Assembly (NCBI GenBank): GCA_013823855.1
Contig: PNMW01000058.1
Span: 1-64,000, forward strand
Length of the DNA: 64,000 nucleotides
Direction: 5' to 3'
Source of the DNA: Lysobacteraceae bacterium
GTDB lineage: Bacteria; Pseudomonadota; Gammaproteobacteria; Nevskiales; Nevskiaceae
The notes below the pieces were generated by a model. That model was given only the letters and a program-made list of their open reading frames with translations. It had not been told where the DNA came from and did no database searches. The translations under genes and the position numbers were made by a program. Below are positions 1 to 7,635 of the stretch, one piece after another. The stretch's first letter is position 1. Each line of letters begins with the position of its first letter.

Positions 1-536
1 CCGCTCACCGTGATCGCATTGCTCGTCTGCACGCTGCCCAGCGCCGCATCCGTCACCGGTGCAAAGCTGAATGCGTCAGGTGTCGTGTCAGGCGCCGCAT
101 CGTCGTTGATGATCGTTACCACGCCCTGGCCGCGGGCAATAGTCACTCCGACAGGGCTGCTCAGATTGACGAGAAACGTTTCGTCAGCTTCGAACTCCGT
201 GTCTCCATTGATCGTGTAGGGCTGTGCCTTGCTGGTCTCTCCGGGCGCGAACGTGGTCGTGCCTGATCGTGCGACATAGTCGCTACCGGCCGTCGCGGTG
301 CCGTTTGCGGTGGCAAAACGCACGGTTACCGTTTGCGTCGAGGGCGCGGACAGCCTGAAGGTCATCCTAGCCGTCGACGTGCCGCCGTTCCCTTCCTGGA
401 TGCTGACGTCTTCCAAACTGACCGTAGGCAGCGTCTGCGCCACCGCCCGAACCGGCATCAGCGGAGCCGCCAGCAACAGCGTACTGAGCACGCTCCGGGC
501 GAGATTGCGACGCAGAAAGGAATAGCGGGGCTTCAT
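1..536 (-). CDS. Secreted Calx-beta / repeat protein, N-terminal part (runs off left edge)
   Basis: This is the first 178 codons of a minus-strand gene that is missing from the ORF track because it has no stop inside the window. It opens with a basic signal peptide (MKPRYSFLRRN, a hydrophobic core, then AVAQ). A Calx-beta domain follows, recognisable by VSIQEGNGGT, an SDYVARSGT segment, a FAPGET strand and a FEADETFLVNL strand that ends in TIINDD. After it begins the PDTTPDAFSFAP repeat found ten times in each of the two giant genes at 15-23.7 kb. It is therefore a third member of that secreted family, with the Calx-beta domain first instead of after repeat 3. Whether it also ends in a hydrolase domain cannot be seen. 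The function is inferred to be extracellular or cell-surface. Confidence 0.85.
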   Translation of the reverse strand, partial: MKPRYSFLRRNLARSVLSTLLLAAPLMPVRAVAQTLPTVSLEDVSIQEGNGGTSTARMTFRLSAPSTQTVTVRFATANGTATAGSDYVARSGTTTFAPGETSKAQPYTINGDTEFEADETFLVNLSSPVGVTIARGQGVVTIINDDAAPDTTPDAFSFAPVTDAALGSVQTSNAITVS

Positions 537-886
537 CACGACGCTCGATTGAGAGGGAAGAGTCGACGGAACACGACATCAAGCAGCCGAATCCGCCGTC
601 ACGCCATCAATACTGAACCAACAATGTAAAAATAAAGTCAATATGGCCTGTTTTTTCCACAACCTTGTTTTCCCGATTGGGCAAAAGTCAGTGGGAAATG
701 TGATGTCGGTCCGAAATGCCCTGGAATGGTGCTAATTCTCGGTGTCGAAGCTCTCCCCGGCGTCCTCGGATCGGCCGAATCAAGCGTTGCCGCCACCCCC
801 GACCAAAGTCCGAATCCGGCTGTTGTCCTGCGGTATCGGCAGCGACCGGCAAAGCTTGAGCGACCCGGAAGGCCGGCTGCGAACCG
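537..886. other. Intergenic stretch upstream of the left-edge gene
   Basis: There is no convincing gene here. The ORF-track entries over it are shadows. The part at about 620-700 is clearly AT-richer than its surroundings and probably carries the promoter of the minus-strand gene starting at 536. On the minus strand a TTGACT hexamer (636-641) is followed by an AT-rich run, but no well-spaced -10 could be assigned. No terminator with a T-run is visible behind mtnP. Confidence 0.5.
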
Positions 887-1657
887 TCAGTCCTTCGACA
901 GCACCGGCAGCCCTTGTTCGAGAATCGCGCGGACCTTGGCCATGCTCATTGCCAGCCAATGTTCGATCTGGCCATGGATATCGCCGCTGCCGATACCCGG
1001 CGCCCAGTTGACGCTGACCGCGAGGCAGGCATACGGCAGGTCCAGTTCGGCGGCGAGCGCCGCCTCCGGCATGCTGGTCATGCCGACCATGTCGCAGCCA
1101 TCCTGCTTGAGCCGGCGGATTTCACCGGGCGATTCCAGACGTGGACCCTGGGTCACCGCCATCACGCCGCCATCGCGGGCTTCGACGTTGGCAGCCTTTG
1201 CGGCGTCGACCAGCGCCTTGCGCACCGACGGGGCGTACGGATGATTGAACTCGATGTGCTTCAGGCTGCTGCCCGGCTTGCCATCGAAATAGGTGTGCTC
1301 GCGACCCCAGGTGTAGTCGATCAGATCGTTCGGAATGGCCAGCGCGCCGGGCGCGAACCAGCCGGCGATCGCCCCGACCGCCCCGATGGCGATCACCTGC
1401 TCGACCCCGGCCTGCTTCAGCGCCCAGAGATTGGCCCGGTAGTTGATCGCATGCGGCGGCAGCTTGTGGCCTTCGCCGTGGCGCGCCAGAAAGATCGCCT
1501 CGACGCCGGCGACACGGCCGCGCACCAGCGGCGCCGACGGGGCTCCGTACGGCGTGTTGATGATCGAGGAACTGGTGATTTCCAGCCCCGGCCAGCTATT
1601 CATGCCGGTGCCACCGATGACGGCGACCTTGGCGGAGGAGTGGGCAGCGAGCGTCAT
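887..1657 (-). CDS. mtnP: S-methyl-5'-thioinosine / thioadenosine phosphorylase
   Basis: This is a nucleoside phosphorylase of the PNP/MTAP family, 256 residues, close to the family length. The phosphate-binding GGTG is at residues 15-18, followed by the RHGEGHKLPPHAINYRAN segment typical of MTAP-like enzymes, then VTQGPRLES and GCDMVGMTSMPEA, which belong to the base and methylthioribose site. The enzyme splits a methylthio-nucleoside left over from polyamine or autoinducer synthesis into methylthioribose-1-phosphate and a base. In pseudomonads the close relative acts on methylthioinosine and releases hypoxanthine. The gene next door is hypoxanthine phosphoribosyltransferase, which favours that reading, but substrate choice cannot be settled from sequence alone. 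It is the last gene of the minus-strand run CYTH-nagZ-hpt-mtnP. Confidence 0.9.
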   Translation of the reverse strand: MTLAAHSSAKVAVIGGTGMNSWPGLEITSSSIINTPYGAPSAPLVRGRVAGVEAIFLARHGEGHKLPPHAINYRANLWALKQAGVEQVIAIGAVGAIAGWFAPGALAIPNDLIDYTWGREHTYFDGKPGSSLKHIEFNHPYAPSVRKALVDAAKAANVEARDGGVMAVTQGPRLESPGEIRRLKQDGCDMVGMTSMPEAALAAELDLPYACLAVSVNWAPGIGSGDIHGQIEHWLAMSMAKVRAILEQGLPVLSKD

Positions 1658-1696
1658 GGCGTAAGCGTCCGTCGAAATTCGGCAGGGGGATGATGA

Positions 1697-2251
1697 TCAG
1701 GCGCCGCGCATCGCGTAGATCGCCGGCAATTGCCGCCAGCATTCCTTGTAGTCCATGCCGCAGCCGAAGACGTAGCGGTCGATGACGCTGAGGCCGACGA
1801 ACTCGGCAAGGGCGCCAGCGGCGCGGCGGTCGTGCAGCTTGTCTGCAAGCACGGCGACTTTCAGGCTCAGCGGCGCGAACTCTTCCAGCGCCTTGCGGAT
1901 CGCGACCAGCGTATGGCCTTCGTCGAGGATGTCGTCGATCACCAGGACATGGCGGCCATCGAGGATCGCCGGCGGCTGACGCTTCCAGATCAGGCCACCG
2001 CCAGTGGTCGCACCGCGATAGCGGGTGGCGTGCAGATAATCCATCTGGAACGGGAAATTCAGCCGCCGGGTGATTTCGGCGGTGGTGACCAGCCCGCCGT
2101 TCATCACGCAGAGGATCAGCGGCGCCTTGTCGGCGTACTCGGCGCTGATCTGTGCCGCCAGCCTGTCGTAGGCGGCCGAGACTTCGGCGGCGTCGTGCAG
2201 GCAGTCGGCTTCTCTGAGGACCTTCAGGGCGTCGGCAACATCAATGCTCAT
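1697..2251 (-). CDS. hpt: Hypoxanthine-guanine phosphoribosyltransferase
   Basis: This is a type I phosphoribosyltransferase of 184 residues that salvages hypoxanthine or guanine with PRPP to give IMP or GMP in the cytoplasm. The PRPP-binding loop is HVLVIDDILDEGHTL. The N-terminal ILCVMNGGLV and the YLHATRYRG strand are also typical. The ORF track extends 24 codons upstream into nagZ. I chose the ATG at 2251 (MSIDVADALKVLREAD) because it lies just after the nagZ stop and matches where homologues start. The gap to nagZ is only 4 bp, so the two are surely cotranscribed. The product probably uses the hypoxanthine released by the downstream MtnP. Confidence 0.92.
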   Translation of the reverse strand: MSIDVADALKVLREADCLHDAAEVSAAYDRLAAQISAEYADKAPLILCVMNGGLVTTAEITRRLNFPFQMDYLHATRYRGATTGGGLIWKRQPPAILDGRHVLVIDDILDEGHTLVAIRKALEEFAPLSLKVAVLADKLHDRRAAGALAEFVGLSVIDRYVFGCGMDYKECWRQLPAIYAMRGA

Positions 2252-2255
2252 GGCT

Positions 2256-3203
2256 TCAGGCGGTGCGATAGAGGGCTTTGAGACGCGCGCTGGACAGGCG
2301 CCGCTGCTTGACCGGCAGCGCATCCAGCAGCTTCACGACTTCCGGGCGCTCGTTGCAGACCGGCAGCATGTCGCAGCCGGAGGCCAGCGCCACGCGGGCA
2401 CGCTCGACGATGTCGCCGATCACCACCGCACCCTTCATGCACAGGTCGTCGCAGAACACCGCGCCGTTGTACTTGTACTGGCCGCGCAGCAGGCCGCGGA
2501 TCCACTTGCGGGAGAACGAGGCCGGCGTCTCGTCGAAGGCGCTGTAGCGGACGTGCGCCAGCATCAGGCTTTCGATGCCGTCGTCGATCAGCGCCTTGAA
2601 CGGCGCCAGATCCTGGCGCTCGATGTCGGCGAACGGCCGGCGATCGATCGGCAGTTCCAGATGCGAATCGGCGGCGACCGCGCCATGCCCCGGGAAATGC
2701 TTGCCGGTGGCCTTGAGCCCGGCGGCGTTGAGACCGGCGCGGAACGCCCGCGCCAGCTTGATGATGATCTGCGGGTCGGACGAGAACGCGCGGTCGCCGA
2801 TCACCGTCGACACGCCGCAGTCGCGGTCGAGCACCGGTGCGAAGCACAAGTCGATGCCGAAGCTGGCCAGTTCGCGGCCGATGGTTTCCCCGTGCAGCCG
2901 CGCGTCCTCGACGGCACGCAGCCCGGATTCGTCATGCAGCCGGCCAAGCGTGCCCATCGCCGGAACCCGCGTGAAGCCGACCCGGAAGCGCTGCACTCGC
3001 CCGCCCTCGTGATCGACCGCGATCAGCAGCCGTGGCGACTTGATCGCCAGCAGCTCGCTGCACAGCGCCCGCAACTGCTCCGGATCGGAGTAGTTGCGGG
3101 CGAACAGGATCACGCCACCGACCAGCGGATGGGCGAGCACCTCGCGGTCTTCGGCAGTCAGTGCCAGGCCGGCGACATCGGCCATGATCGGTCCCAGGGT
3201 CAT
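2256..3203 (-). CDS. nagZ: Beta-N-acetylhexosaminidase NagZ
   Basis: This is a glycoside hydrolase family 3 enzyme of 315 residues, cytoplasmic (no signal peptide). It removes N-acetylglucosamine from anhydro-muropeptides during cell-wall recycling. Visible family marks are LLIAVDHEGGRVQRF near residue 60, and KHFPGHGAVAADSH near residue 165, which contains the flexible-loop His-Asp pair specific to NagZ. The VILFARNY segment near residue 32 also fits. The ATG at 3203 gives MTLGPIMADV. An internal Met seven codons later is also possible. It lies 34 bp downstream of the CYTH gene and 4 bp upstream of hpt in the same operon. In bacteria with inducible AmpC its products control beta-lactamase, but no ampC or ampR is present here. 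Confidence 0.95.
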   Translation of the reverse strand: MTLGPIMADVAGLALTAEDREVLAHPLVGGVILFARNYSDPEQLRALCSELLAIKSPRLLIAVDHEGGRVQRFRVGFTRVPAMGTLGRLHDESGLRAVEDARLHGETIGRELASFGIDLCFAPVLDRDCGVSTVIGDRAFSSDPQIIIKLARAFRAGLNAAGLKATGKHFPGHGAVAADSHLELPIDRRPFADIERQDLAPFKALIDDGIESLMLAHVRYSAFDETPASFSRKWIRGLLRGQYKYNGAVFCDDLCMKGAVVIGDIVERARVALASGCDMLPVCNERPEVVKLLDALPVKQRRLSSARLKALYRTA

Positions 3204-3237
3204 GCGGGCGCGTAGGGGTGCAGTGGGGAAGGCAGCT

Positions 3238-3741
3238 TCAGGCAGGCCGATCGTTCTCGGGCCAGTCGCGCCACGGGTGCAGCGCGAGACTGTGATTGTA
3301 ATAGCGCCGGTCTTCGGTCACTTCGACGCCCAGCCAGGCGGGCGTGTCGATGGCCTGGTCGGCGGTCTTCAGTTCGATCTCGGCAACCACCAGACCGGCG
3401 TTGGCGCCGGCGAATTCATCAATCTCCCAGGTCAGCGACTGACCGTCCGGGCCGGTGACGTCGATGTAATGGCGGACCTTGTCGACCAGACCGACACACA
3501 AGGTGTCGAGGATTTCGTGGGCGTCCTTGACCGGCACTTCGTAGTCGTACTCGGCGCGGGCCCGGCCGACCACCGCAGCCTTGATGTTCATCCGCGCCTC
3601 GACACCCTGCAGGCGGACCCGGATCGAGCTCTTGCCGCTGTCTTCGGTCAGATAGCCCTGCCGCATCGGCACCCGCCGCGTCGCCTGCGCACGCCAGTCG
3701 TCGCCGACGACCAGAAACTTCCGCTCGATTTCAATTGCCAT
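3238..3741 (-). CDS. CYTH-domain protein (triphosphate tunnel metalloenzyme)
   Basis: This is a stand-alone CYTH domain of 167 residues. It begins MAIEIERKFLV, which contains the signature ExExK at residues 3-7. Further charged strands follow as expected for the eight-stranded tunnel: SSIRVRLQG, RMNIKAAV, YDYEVPVKDA, WEIDEFAGANAGLVVAEIEL. Proteins of this kind hydrolyse inorganic tripolyphosphate, or less often thiamine triphosphate or other triphosphates. The substrate cannot be decided here. It lacks the C-terminal CHAD domain of E. coli YgiF. It is the first gene of the nagZ-hpt-mtnP run. A REP-like palindrome pair lies about 65 bp upstream of it. Confidence 0.88.
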   Translation of the reverse strand: MAIEIERKFLVVGDDWRAQATRRVPMRQGYLTEDSGKSSIRVRLQGVEARMNIKAAVVGRARAEYDYEVPVKDAHEILDTLCVGLVDKVRHYIDVTGPDGQSLTWEIDEFAGANAGLVVAEIELKTADQAIDTPAWLGVEVTEDRRYYNHSLALHPWRDWPENDRPA

Positions 3742-3804
3742 GGTTCACATCGTCTTTTCATTGGGGAAATCGTGTGCGGCTCGCGGGCGTGCGGTGGCCG
3801 GTGA

Positions 3805-3876
3805 GTAGGGCGGGTCACGACCCGCCGCTTTTTTTGCCGTTGCGCTGAATTCGAGGCGGGTCGCGACCCGCCCTAC
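3805..3876. repeat. Inverted pair of REP-like palindromes starting with GTAG
   Basis: Two 22-nt units lie head to tail in opposite orientation (3805-3826 on plus, 3855-3876 on minus). Each begins GTAG and continues with GGCGGGT, a 4-nt centre and ACCCGCC. They differ at one base (CAC versus CGC in the centre). GTAG followed by a GC-rich palindrome is the described form of REP elements mobilised by RAYT (TnpA-REP) transposases, and a closely spaced inverted pair is the BIME arrangement. The right-hand unit overlaps the end of rlmD, whose TAG stop is the TAG of its GTAG. A run of seven T (plus strand) follows the first palindrome after GC, so it could also act as a terminator on the plus strand. 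Confidence 0.75.
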
Positions 3877-5189
3877 GTACGCTCGAAGAGTGCCATCGAC
3901 TCGATATGGGTCGTGTGCGGAAACATGTCCAGCACGCCGACCCGGCTCAGCCGGTAGCCATGGCTGTTGACCAGTTCGCCGGCATCGCGCGCCAGCGTGC
4001 CGGGGTGGCAGGACACATAGACGATGCGGCGCGCCCGGGTCGCGGCCAGCTGCGACAGGATTTCCTTGGCGCCGGAGCGCGGCGGATCGATCAGCGCCAG
4101 GTCGTAGCGGGTCTTCAGCCAGTCGGCCTTGGGATCGGGCTTGAACAGATCGGCCTTGAGGAAGCGGCCGTCGAAGCCGTTGCGCTTCAGGTTTGCCAGC
4201 CCGCGCGCCACCAGCCCGGCCTCGCCTTCCACGGCGGTGACCCGGGCGCCGCGCGCAGCGATCGGCAGAGTGAAGTTGCCGAGGCCGGCGAACAGTTCCA
4301 GCACCGAATCGCCAGCGGAAGGGTTCAGCCAGTCCAGTGCCTGGTTGACCATTCGCCGGCTGACCTCGGCATTGATCTGGATGAAATCGGCTGGCAGGAA
4401 GCTCAGCCGCAGTGCGCTGCCATCGGGCGAATAGTCCAGTGGCCGCACCTCGGCCAGCGGCAGCAATGAATCCGGGCCGCCGCCCTGCAGGTAGAAATCG
4501 AAATCGTGCTCGGCGGCGAAGGCCAGCAGCCTCGCGCGGTCATCGTCGCTGGGCGGCGCGAGCACGCGGATGGTCACCGCGACGTGCCCGGCCGCCGAGA
4601 CCTCGATCTGCGGAATCTGGTCGGCAATGCTCAGGGTGTCGAACAGCGCGCCGATCATGCGCAGCCGTTCGCCAAGCCGGGGATCGACGACCTCGCAGCG
4701 GTCCAGCACCGCCAGCGCATTGGCATCGCGCTCGCGAAAGCCGACCAGCACCCCGCCCTTCTTGTGCACCAGCTTCACGCCCATGCGGGCGCGGCGGCGA
4801 TAGCCCCAGACCGGGCCGAGCACCGGTTCGGCCACCGCCTCCGGCGACACGCCGCCGATGCGGCGCAGCGCTTCGAGCATCGCCTGCTGCTTGAAGCGGA
4901 CCTGGGCGGCCGGCGCCAGATGCTGCAGCGAGCAGCCGCCGCAGGTGCCGAAGTGGGCACAGCCGGGCGTGACCCGATCCGGCGACGGCACGTCGATCGC
5001 CGTCGCCAGCGCTTCATCGAGCGCGCGGGTGACCCGCAGCAGCTTGTAACGCACCGTTTCGCCGGGCAGCGCACCGAAAATGAAGGTGACCTTGCCGTCG
5101 ACGCGGGCGACGCCGCGACCATCGTGATCGAGACCGGTGACGGTGGCGCTGAACTCGGTTTCCGGGACCGGCTTGCGGCGACGGGTCAC
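3873..5189 (-). CDS. rlmD: 23S rRNA (uracil(1939)-C5)-methyltransferase RlmD
   Basis: This is an SAM-dependent RNA methyltransferase of the TrmA/RumA family, 438 residues, that makes m5U1939 in 23S rRNA. An N-terminal TRAM domain (FSATVTGLDHDGRGVARVDGK) is followed by the [4Fe-4S] cysteines CAHFGTCGGC and a later Cys in LDRCEVV. The SAM site is VLELFAGLGNFTLPIA. The active site shows YVSCHPGTLARD with the catalytic Cys. The ORF track runs through cysM. The true start is the GTG at 5189, which overlaps the cysM stop as GTGA, gives the usual family length and puts the TRAM domain near the N terminus. This implies translational coupling to cysM. The stop codon is supplied by a REP-like element. 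Confidence 0.93.
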   Translation of the reverse strand: MTRRRKPVPETEFSATVTGLDHDGRGVARVDGKVTFIFGALPGETVRYKLLRVTRALDEALATAIDVPSPDRVTPGCAHFGTCGGCSLQHLAPAAQVRFKQQAMLEALRRIGGVSPEAVAEPVLGPVWGYRRRARMGVKLVHKKGGVLVGFRERDANALAVLDRCEVVDPRLGERLRMIGALFDTLSIADQIPQIEVSAAGHVAVTIRVLAPPSDDDRARLLAFAAEHDFDFYLQGGGPDSLLPLAEVRPLDYSPDGSALRLSFLPADFIQINAEVSRRMVNQALDWLNPSAGDSVLELFAGLGNFTLPIAARGARVTAVEGEAGLVARGLANLKRNGFDGRFLKADLFKPDPKADWLKTRYDLALIDPPRSGAKEILSQLAATRARRIVYVSCHPGTLARDAGELVNSHGYRLSRVGVLDMFPHTTHIESMALFERT

Positions 5190-6076
5190 TCGGGGAAGAC
5201 GCCGGTCGAGATGTAGCGGTCGCCACGGTCGCAGATGATCGCGGCGATGGTGGCGCCGTCCAGCGCCTTGCAGAGCTGCAGCGCCGTCCACACCGAGCCA
5301 CCGGACGACGGGCCGCAGAACACGCCTTCGATCTTCGCGAGGGCACGCATGGTGTCCTCGGCCTGCTTGGTCGACACCTCGACGACCCGGTCGACGCGCG
5401 AACGATCGAAGATCGTCGGCAGATAGGCTTCCGGCCACTTGCGGATGCCGGGGATCGACGATTCGCCGTCCGGCTGCACGCCGGTGATCTGGATCGCCGG
5501 GTTCACTTCCTTGAAGTAGCGGGAGCAGCCCATGATCGTGCCGGTGGTGCCCATGGTCGCGACGAAATGGGTCAGCGTTCCGCTCAGCGCGGTCCAGATC
5601 TCCGGCGCGGTGCCCTCGTAGTGGGCGCGCGGGTTGTCCGGGTTGCCGAACTGGTTGAGCACCTTGCCCTTGCCGTCGCGCTCCATCTGCTCGGCCAGAT
5701 CGCGCGCGCCTTCCATGCCTTCTTCCTTCGACACCAGGATCAGCTCGGCACCGAAAGCCTTCATCACCGCGCGTCGCTCCACGGACAGGTGCGCCGGCAT
5801 GATCAGCACCATGCGGAAGCCGCGCATCGCCGCCGCCATCGCCAGCGCGATGCCGGTGTTGCCGGACGTCGCTTCGATCAGCGTGTCGCCGGGCCTGATC
5901 TCGCCACGCTCCTCGGCGCGACGGATCATCGAATACGCGGGGCGGTCCTTGACCGAGCCGGCCGGGTTGTTGCCTTCCAGCTTCAGGAACAGACGGTTGT
6001 TGCCGATGCCGGGCAGGCGCGTGACTTGCACCAGCGGCGTGTTGCCGATGGTGTCGGGAAGTGTGATCGGATTCAT
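5186..6076 (-). CDS. cysM: Cysteine synthase B
   Basis: This is a PLP-dependent O-acetylserine sulfhydrylase of 296 residues. The Schiff-base Lys is in NNPAGSVKDRPAYSM, the CysM form of the motif. EATSGNTGIALAMAAAM binds the substrate carboxylate and ATMGTTGTIMG binds the PLP phosphate. CysM can use sulfide or thiosulfate to make cysteine or S-sulfocysteine. It starts 9 bp after acpS and ends in a GTGA overlap with rlmD. The cysM-rlmD pairing is also known from pseudomonads, where relA usually follows. Here relA is absent and a REP-like pair followed by the CYTH-nagZ run comes next. The acceptor O-acetylserine could come from the EpsC-type acetyltransferase at 54.8 kb. Confidence 0.95.
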   Translation of the reverse strand: MNPITLPDTIGNTPLVQVTRLPGIGNNRLFLKLEGNNPAGSVKDRPAYSMIRRAEERGEIRPGDTLIEATSGNTGIALAMAAAMRGFRMVLIMPAHLSVERRAVMKAFGAELILVSKEEGMEGARDLAEQMERDGKGKVLNQFGNPDNPRAHYEGTAPEIWTALSGTLTHFVATMGTTGTIMGCSRYFKEVNPAIQITGVQPDGESSIPGIRKWPEAYLPTIFDRSRVDRVVEVSTKQAEDTMRALAKIEGVFCGPSSGGSVWTALQLCKALDGATIAAIICDRGDRYISTGVFPE

Positions 6077-6085
6077 GTCGGCATT

Positions 6086-6496
6086 TTACGGGGACTGCTC
6101 GGCCGGCGCGGCGCGGACCGGCCCGCACTCGAGCACCACAAAGGCGATGATCATGCCGGCTTCATCGGTGAACGACAGATGGGCGGCGCCGATCCCGAGC
6201 GCGTCCAGCCGCGCCTGCGTCGCGGCGCTGAAAATCAACCGGGGCCTGGCTTTCGGCGCGCGCAGCGCACCGACATCCTGATAGCTGACGCCGTGAAAGC
6301 CGGTGCCGAGTGCCTTGACGAACGCTTCCTTGGCCGCGAACGCCCGGGCGATCGCGTAGCCGGGGCTCTTGGCCTGGCCGAGCGCGGCGCGCTCCTCCGG
6401 CATCAGCAGCTTGTTGAGCGCGCGCTCGCCCTGCCGCGCGTACAGCGCCTCGCAGCGGTCGATGCGCAGCAGATCGGTGCCGATGCCGTAGATCAC
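6086..6496 (-). CDS. acpS: Holo-[acyl-carrier-protein] synthase
   Basis: This is a 4'-phosphopantetheinyl transferase of 136 residues that activates acyl carrier protein using CoA. The two magnesium-binding motifs are present: GIGTDLLRIDR at the N terminus and RAFAAKEAFVKALGTG in the middle. The start is a GTG at 6496, giving MIYGIGTDL, which fits the family exactly. pdxJ ends 9 bp upstream and cysM begins 9 bp downstream. The pdxJ-acpS pair is the normal gammaproteobacterial arrangement. Confidence 0.94.
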   Translation of the reverse strand: MIYGIGTDLLRIDRCEALYARQGERALNKLLMPEERAALGQAKSPGYAIARAFAAKEAFVKALGTGFHGVSYQDVGALRAPKARPRLIFSAATQARLDALGIGAAHLSFTDEAGMIIAFVVLECGPVRAAPAEQSP

Positions 6497-6505
6497 CGGT
6501 CCGGA

Positions 6506-7246
6506 TCAACCCAGCGCGGCGCGTCGGGCGACCGTCATCGCCTGACGGATCTCGGCGATCGCCGCCGGCAGGCCGATGAACAAGGACCGGGCGATGATCG
6601 CGTGGCCGATGTTCAGTTCGACGATTTCCGGAATCGCCGCGATCGGCCCGACATTGCAGGCGTTCAGGCCATGGCCGGCGTGGACTTCGAAACCCATCGC
6701 CTCGGCGTCGCGCGCGAAGCCGGCAATCCGCACCCGTTCGGCATCCTGCTCGGCGCCGCGGGTGTCGGCGTAATGCCCGGTGTGGATTTCCAGCTGCGGC
6801 GCACCGCTGGCCTTGGCCGCCGCCAGCTGCGCCGGGTCGGCGGCAATGAACAGCGCGACGATGCAGCCGGCGTCGGCCAGCCGCCGGCAGGCCTCGCGTA
6901 CCGCCGGCAGGTTGCCGGCGACATCGAGGCCGCCCTCGGTGGTCCGCTCCTCGCGCCGCTCGGGCACCAGGCACACGTACTTCGGCCGTGCCGCCACGCC
7001 GATGTCGACCATTGCCGGCGTCACCGCCATTTCCAGATTGATCGGCACCGGACAGACCGGCGTCAGCCGCGCCAGATCGTGATCCTGGATGTGACGCCGG
7101 TCTTCACGCAGATGGATGGTGATGCTGTCGGCACCGCTGGCCGCAGCCAGCAGCGCGCCCTCGACCGGATCGGGGTAAGGCGTGCCACGGGCCTGACGGA
7201 CGGTGGCGATGTGGTCGACGTTGACGCCGAGTCGCAAGCTGCGCAT
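6506..7246 (-). CDS. pdxJ: Pyridoxine 5'-phosphate synthase
   Basis: This is a TIM-barrel enzyme of 246 residues that condenses 3-amino-1-hydroxyacetone phosphate with deoxyxylulose phosphate to make pyridoxine phosphate (DXP-dependent vitamin B6 route). The signature N terminus LGVNVDHIATVRQARGT and the ITIHLREDRRHI, NLEMAVT, EVHAGHGLN and NIGHAIIARSL segments are all present. The start is ATG 7246 (MRSLRLGVNVDHIA). It is the first gene of pdxJ-acpS-cysM-rlmD. In E. coli and Pseudomonas pdxJ follows recO directly. Here recO ends about 2 kb away, with an exported-protein gene between, so pdxJ must use its own promoter within the 389-bp gap upstream. Confidence 0.95.
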   Translation of the reverse strand: MRSLRLGVNVDHIATVRQARGTPYPDPVEGALLAAASGADSITIHLREDRRHIQDHDLARLTPVCPVPINLEMAVTPAMVDIGVAARPKYVCLVPERREERTTEGGLDVAGNLPAVREACRRLADAGCIVALFIAADPAQLAAAKASGAPQLEIHTGHYADTRGAEQDAERVRIAGFARDAEAMGFEVHAGHGLNACNVGPIAAIPEIVELNIGHAIIARSLFIGLPAAIAEIRQAMTVARRAALG

Positions 7247-7635
7247 GGACGAAGGGGACGAAAAGAAGGTCGGGCATTGTAGGCCAGCCTCATCGTCCGG
7301 AGCCCGCCACCGCGCGCCGATCTCCGGGCGCCCGATCCACGGCTCCGCCGCGCATCACTGCCGGAACCGCGCAGGCATCGTGATTGGCGCGACACGTCAT
7401 CTCGGATCGAAAAGTCGTCAGTCAGGACTGCAACCGAATGAACGGCGCCGCGCATCCAAGCACTGCGTCATTCAGTTCGCGATCGCCATCCTGCTCGGCT
7501 CGCGGTGACGCAAGCAGCTTGCTTTCAACAGGATGTGACCTTTCAGAGCGCCGCCAGGCGCTCTTCTTTTGTCGGCTCGACGGGCCTCCGTTCCCGTCGA
7601 GCGTTCAACCGGTCAGCCGATTTCGACAGCGCCGA
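7247..7635. other. 389-bp gap upstream of pdxJ; holds a terminator-like hairpin
   Basis: No protein gene is supported; the ORF-track entries here look like chance frames without family motifs. The pdxJ promoter should lie here, reading leftwards, but no well-spaced hexamers were found. On the plus strand a GCAAGCAGCTTGC palindrome (about 7510-7522) and a terminator-like hairpin (7545-7570) suggest a possible small plus-strand transcript. Confidence 0.45.
7545..7570 (+). terminator. Rho-independent-type hairpin facing plus strand
   Basis: A perfect 8-bp stem AGAGCGCC / GGCGCTCT with loop GCCA is followed on the plus strand by TCTTTT. The T-rich tail is on the plus side, so it would end a plus-strand transcript. 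Both flanking genes run on the minus strand. It is therefore either the end of an unannotated small RNA or a chance hairpin. Confidence 0.45.

Noticed and set aside
3827-3833. T-run after the first REP palindrome as terminator for rlmD or CYTH
   Set aside because: It faces the plus strand, while rlmD, the CYTH gene and all neighbours run on minus. It can only end a plus-strand transcript, and none is known here.
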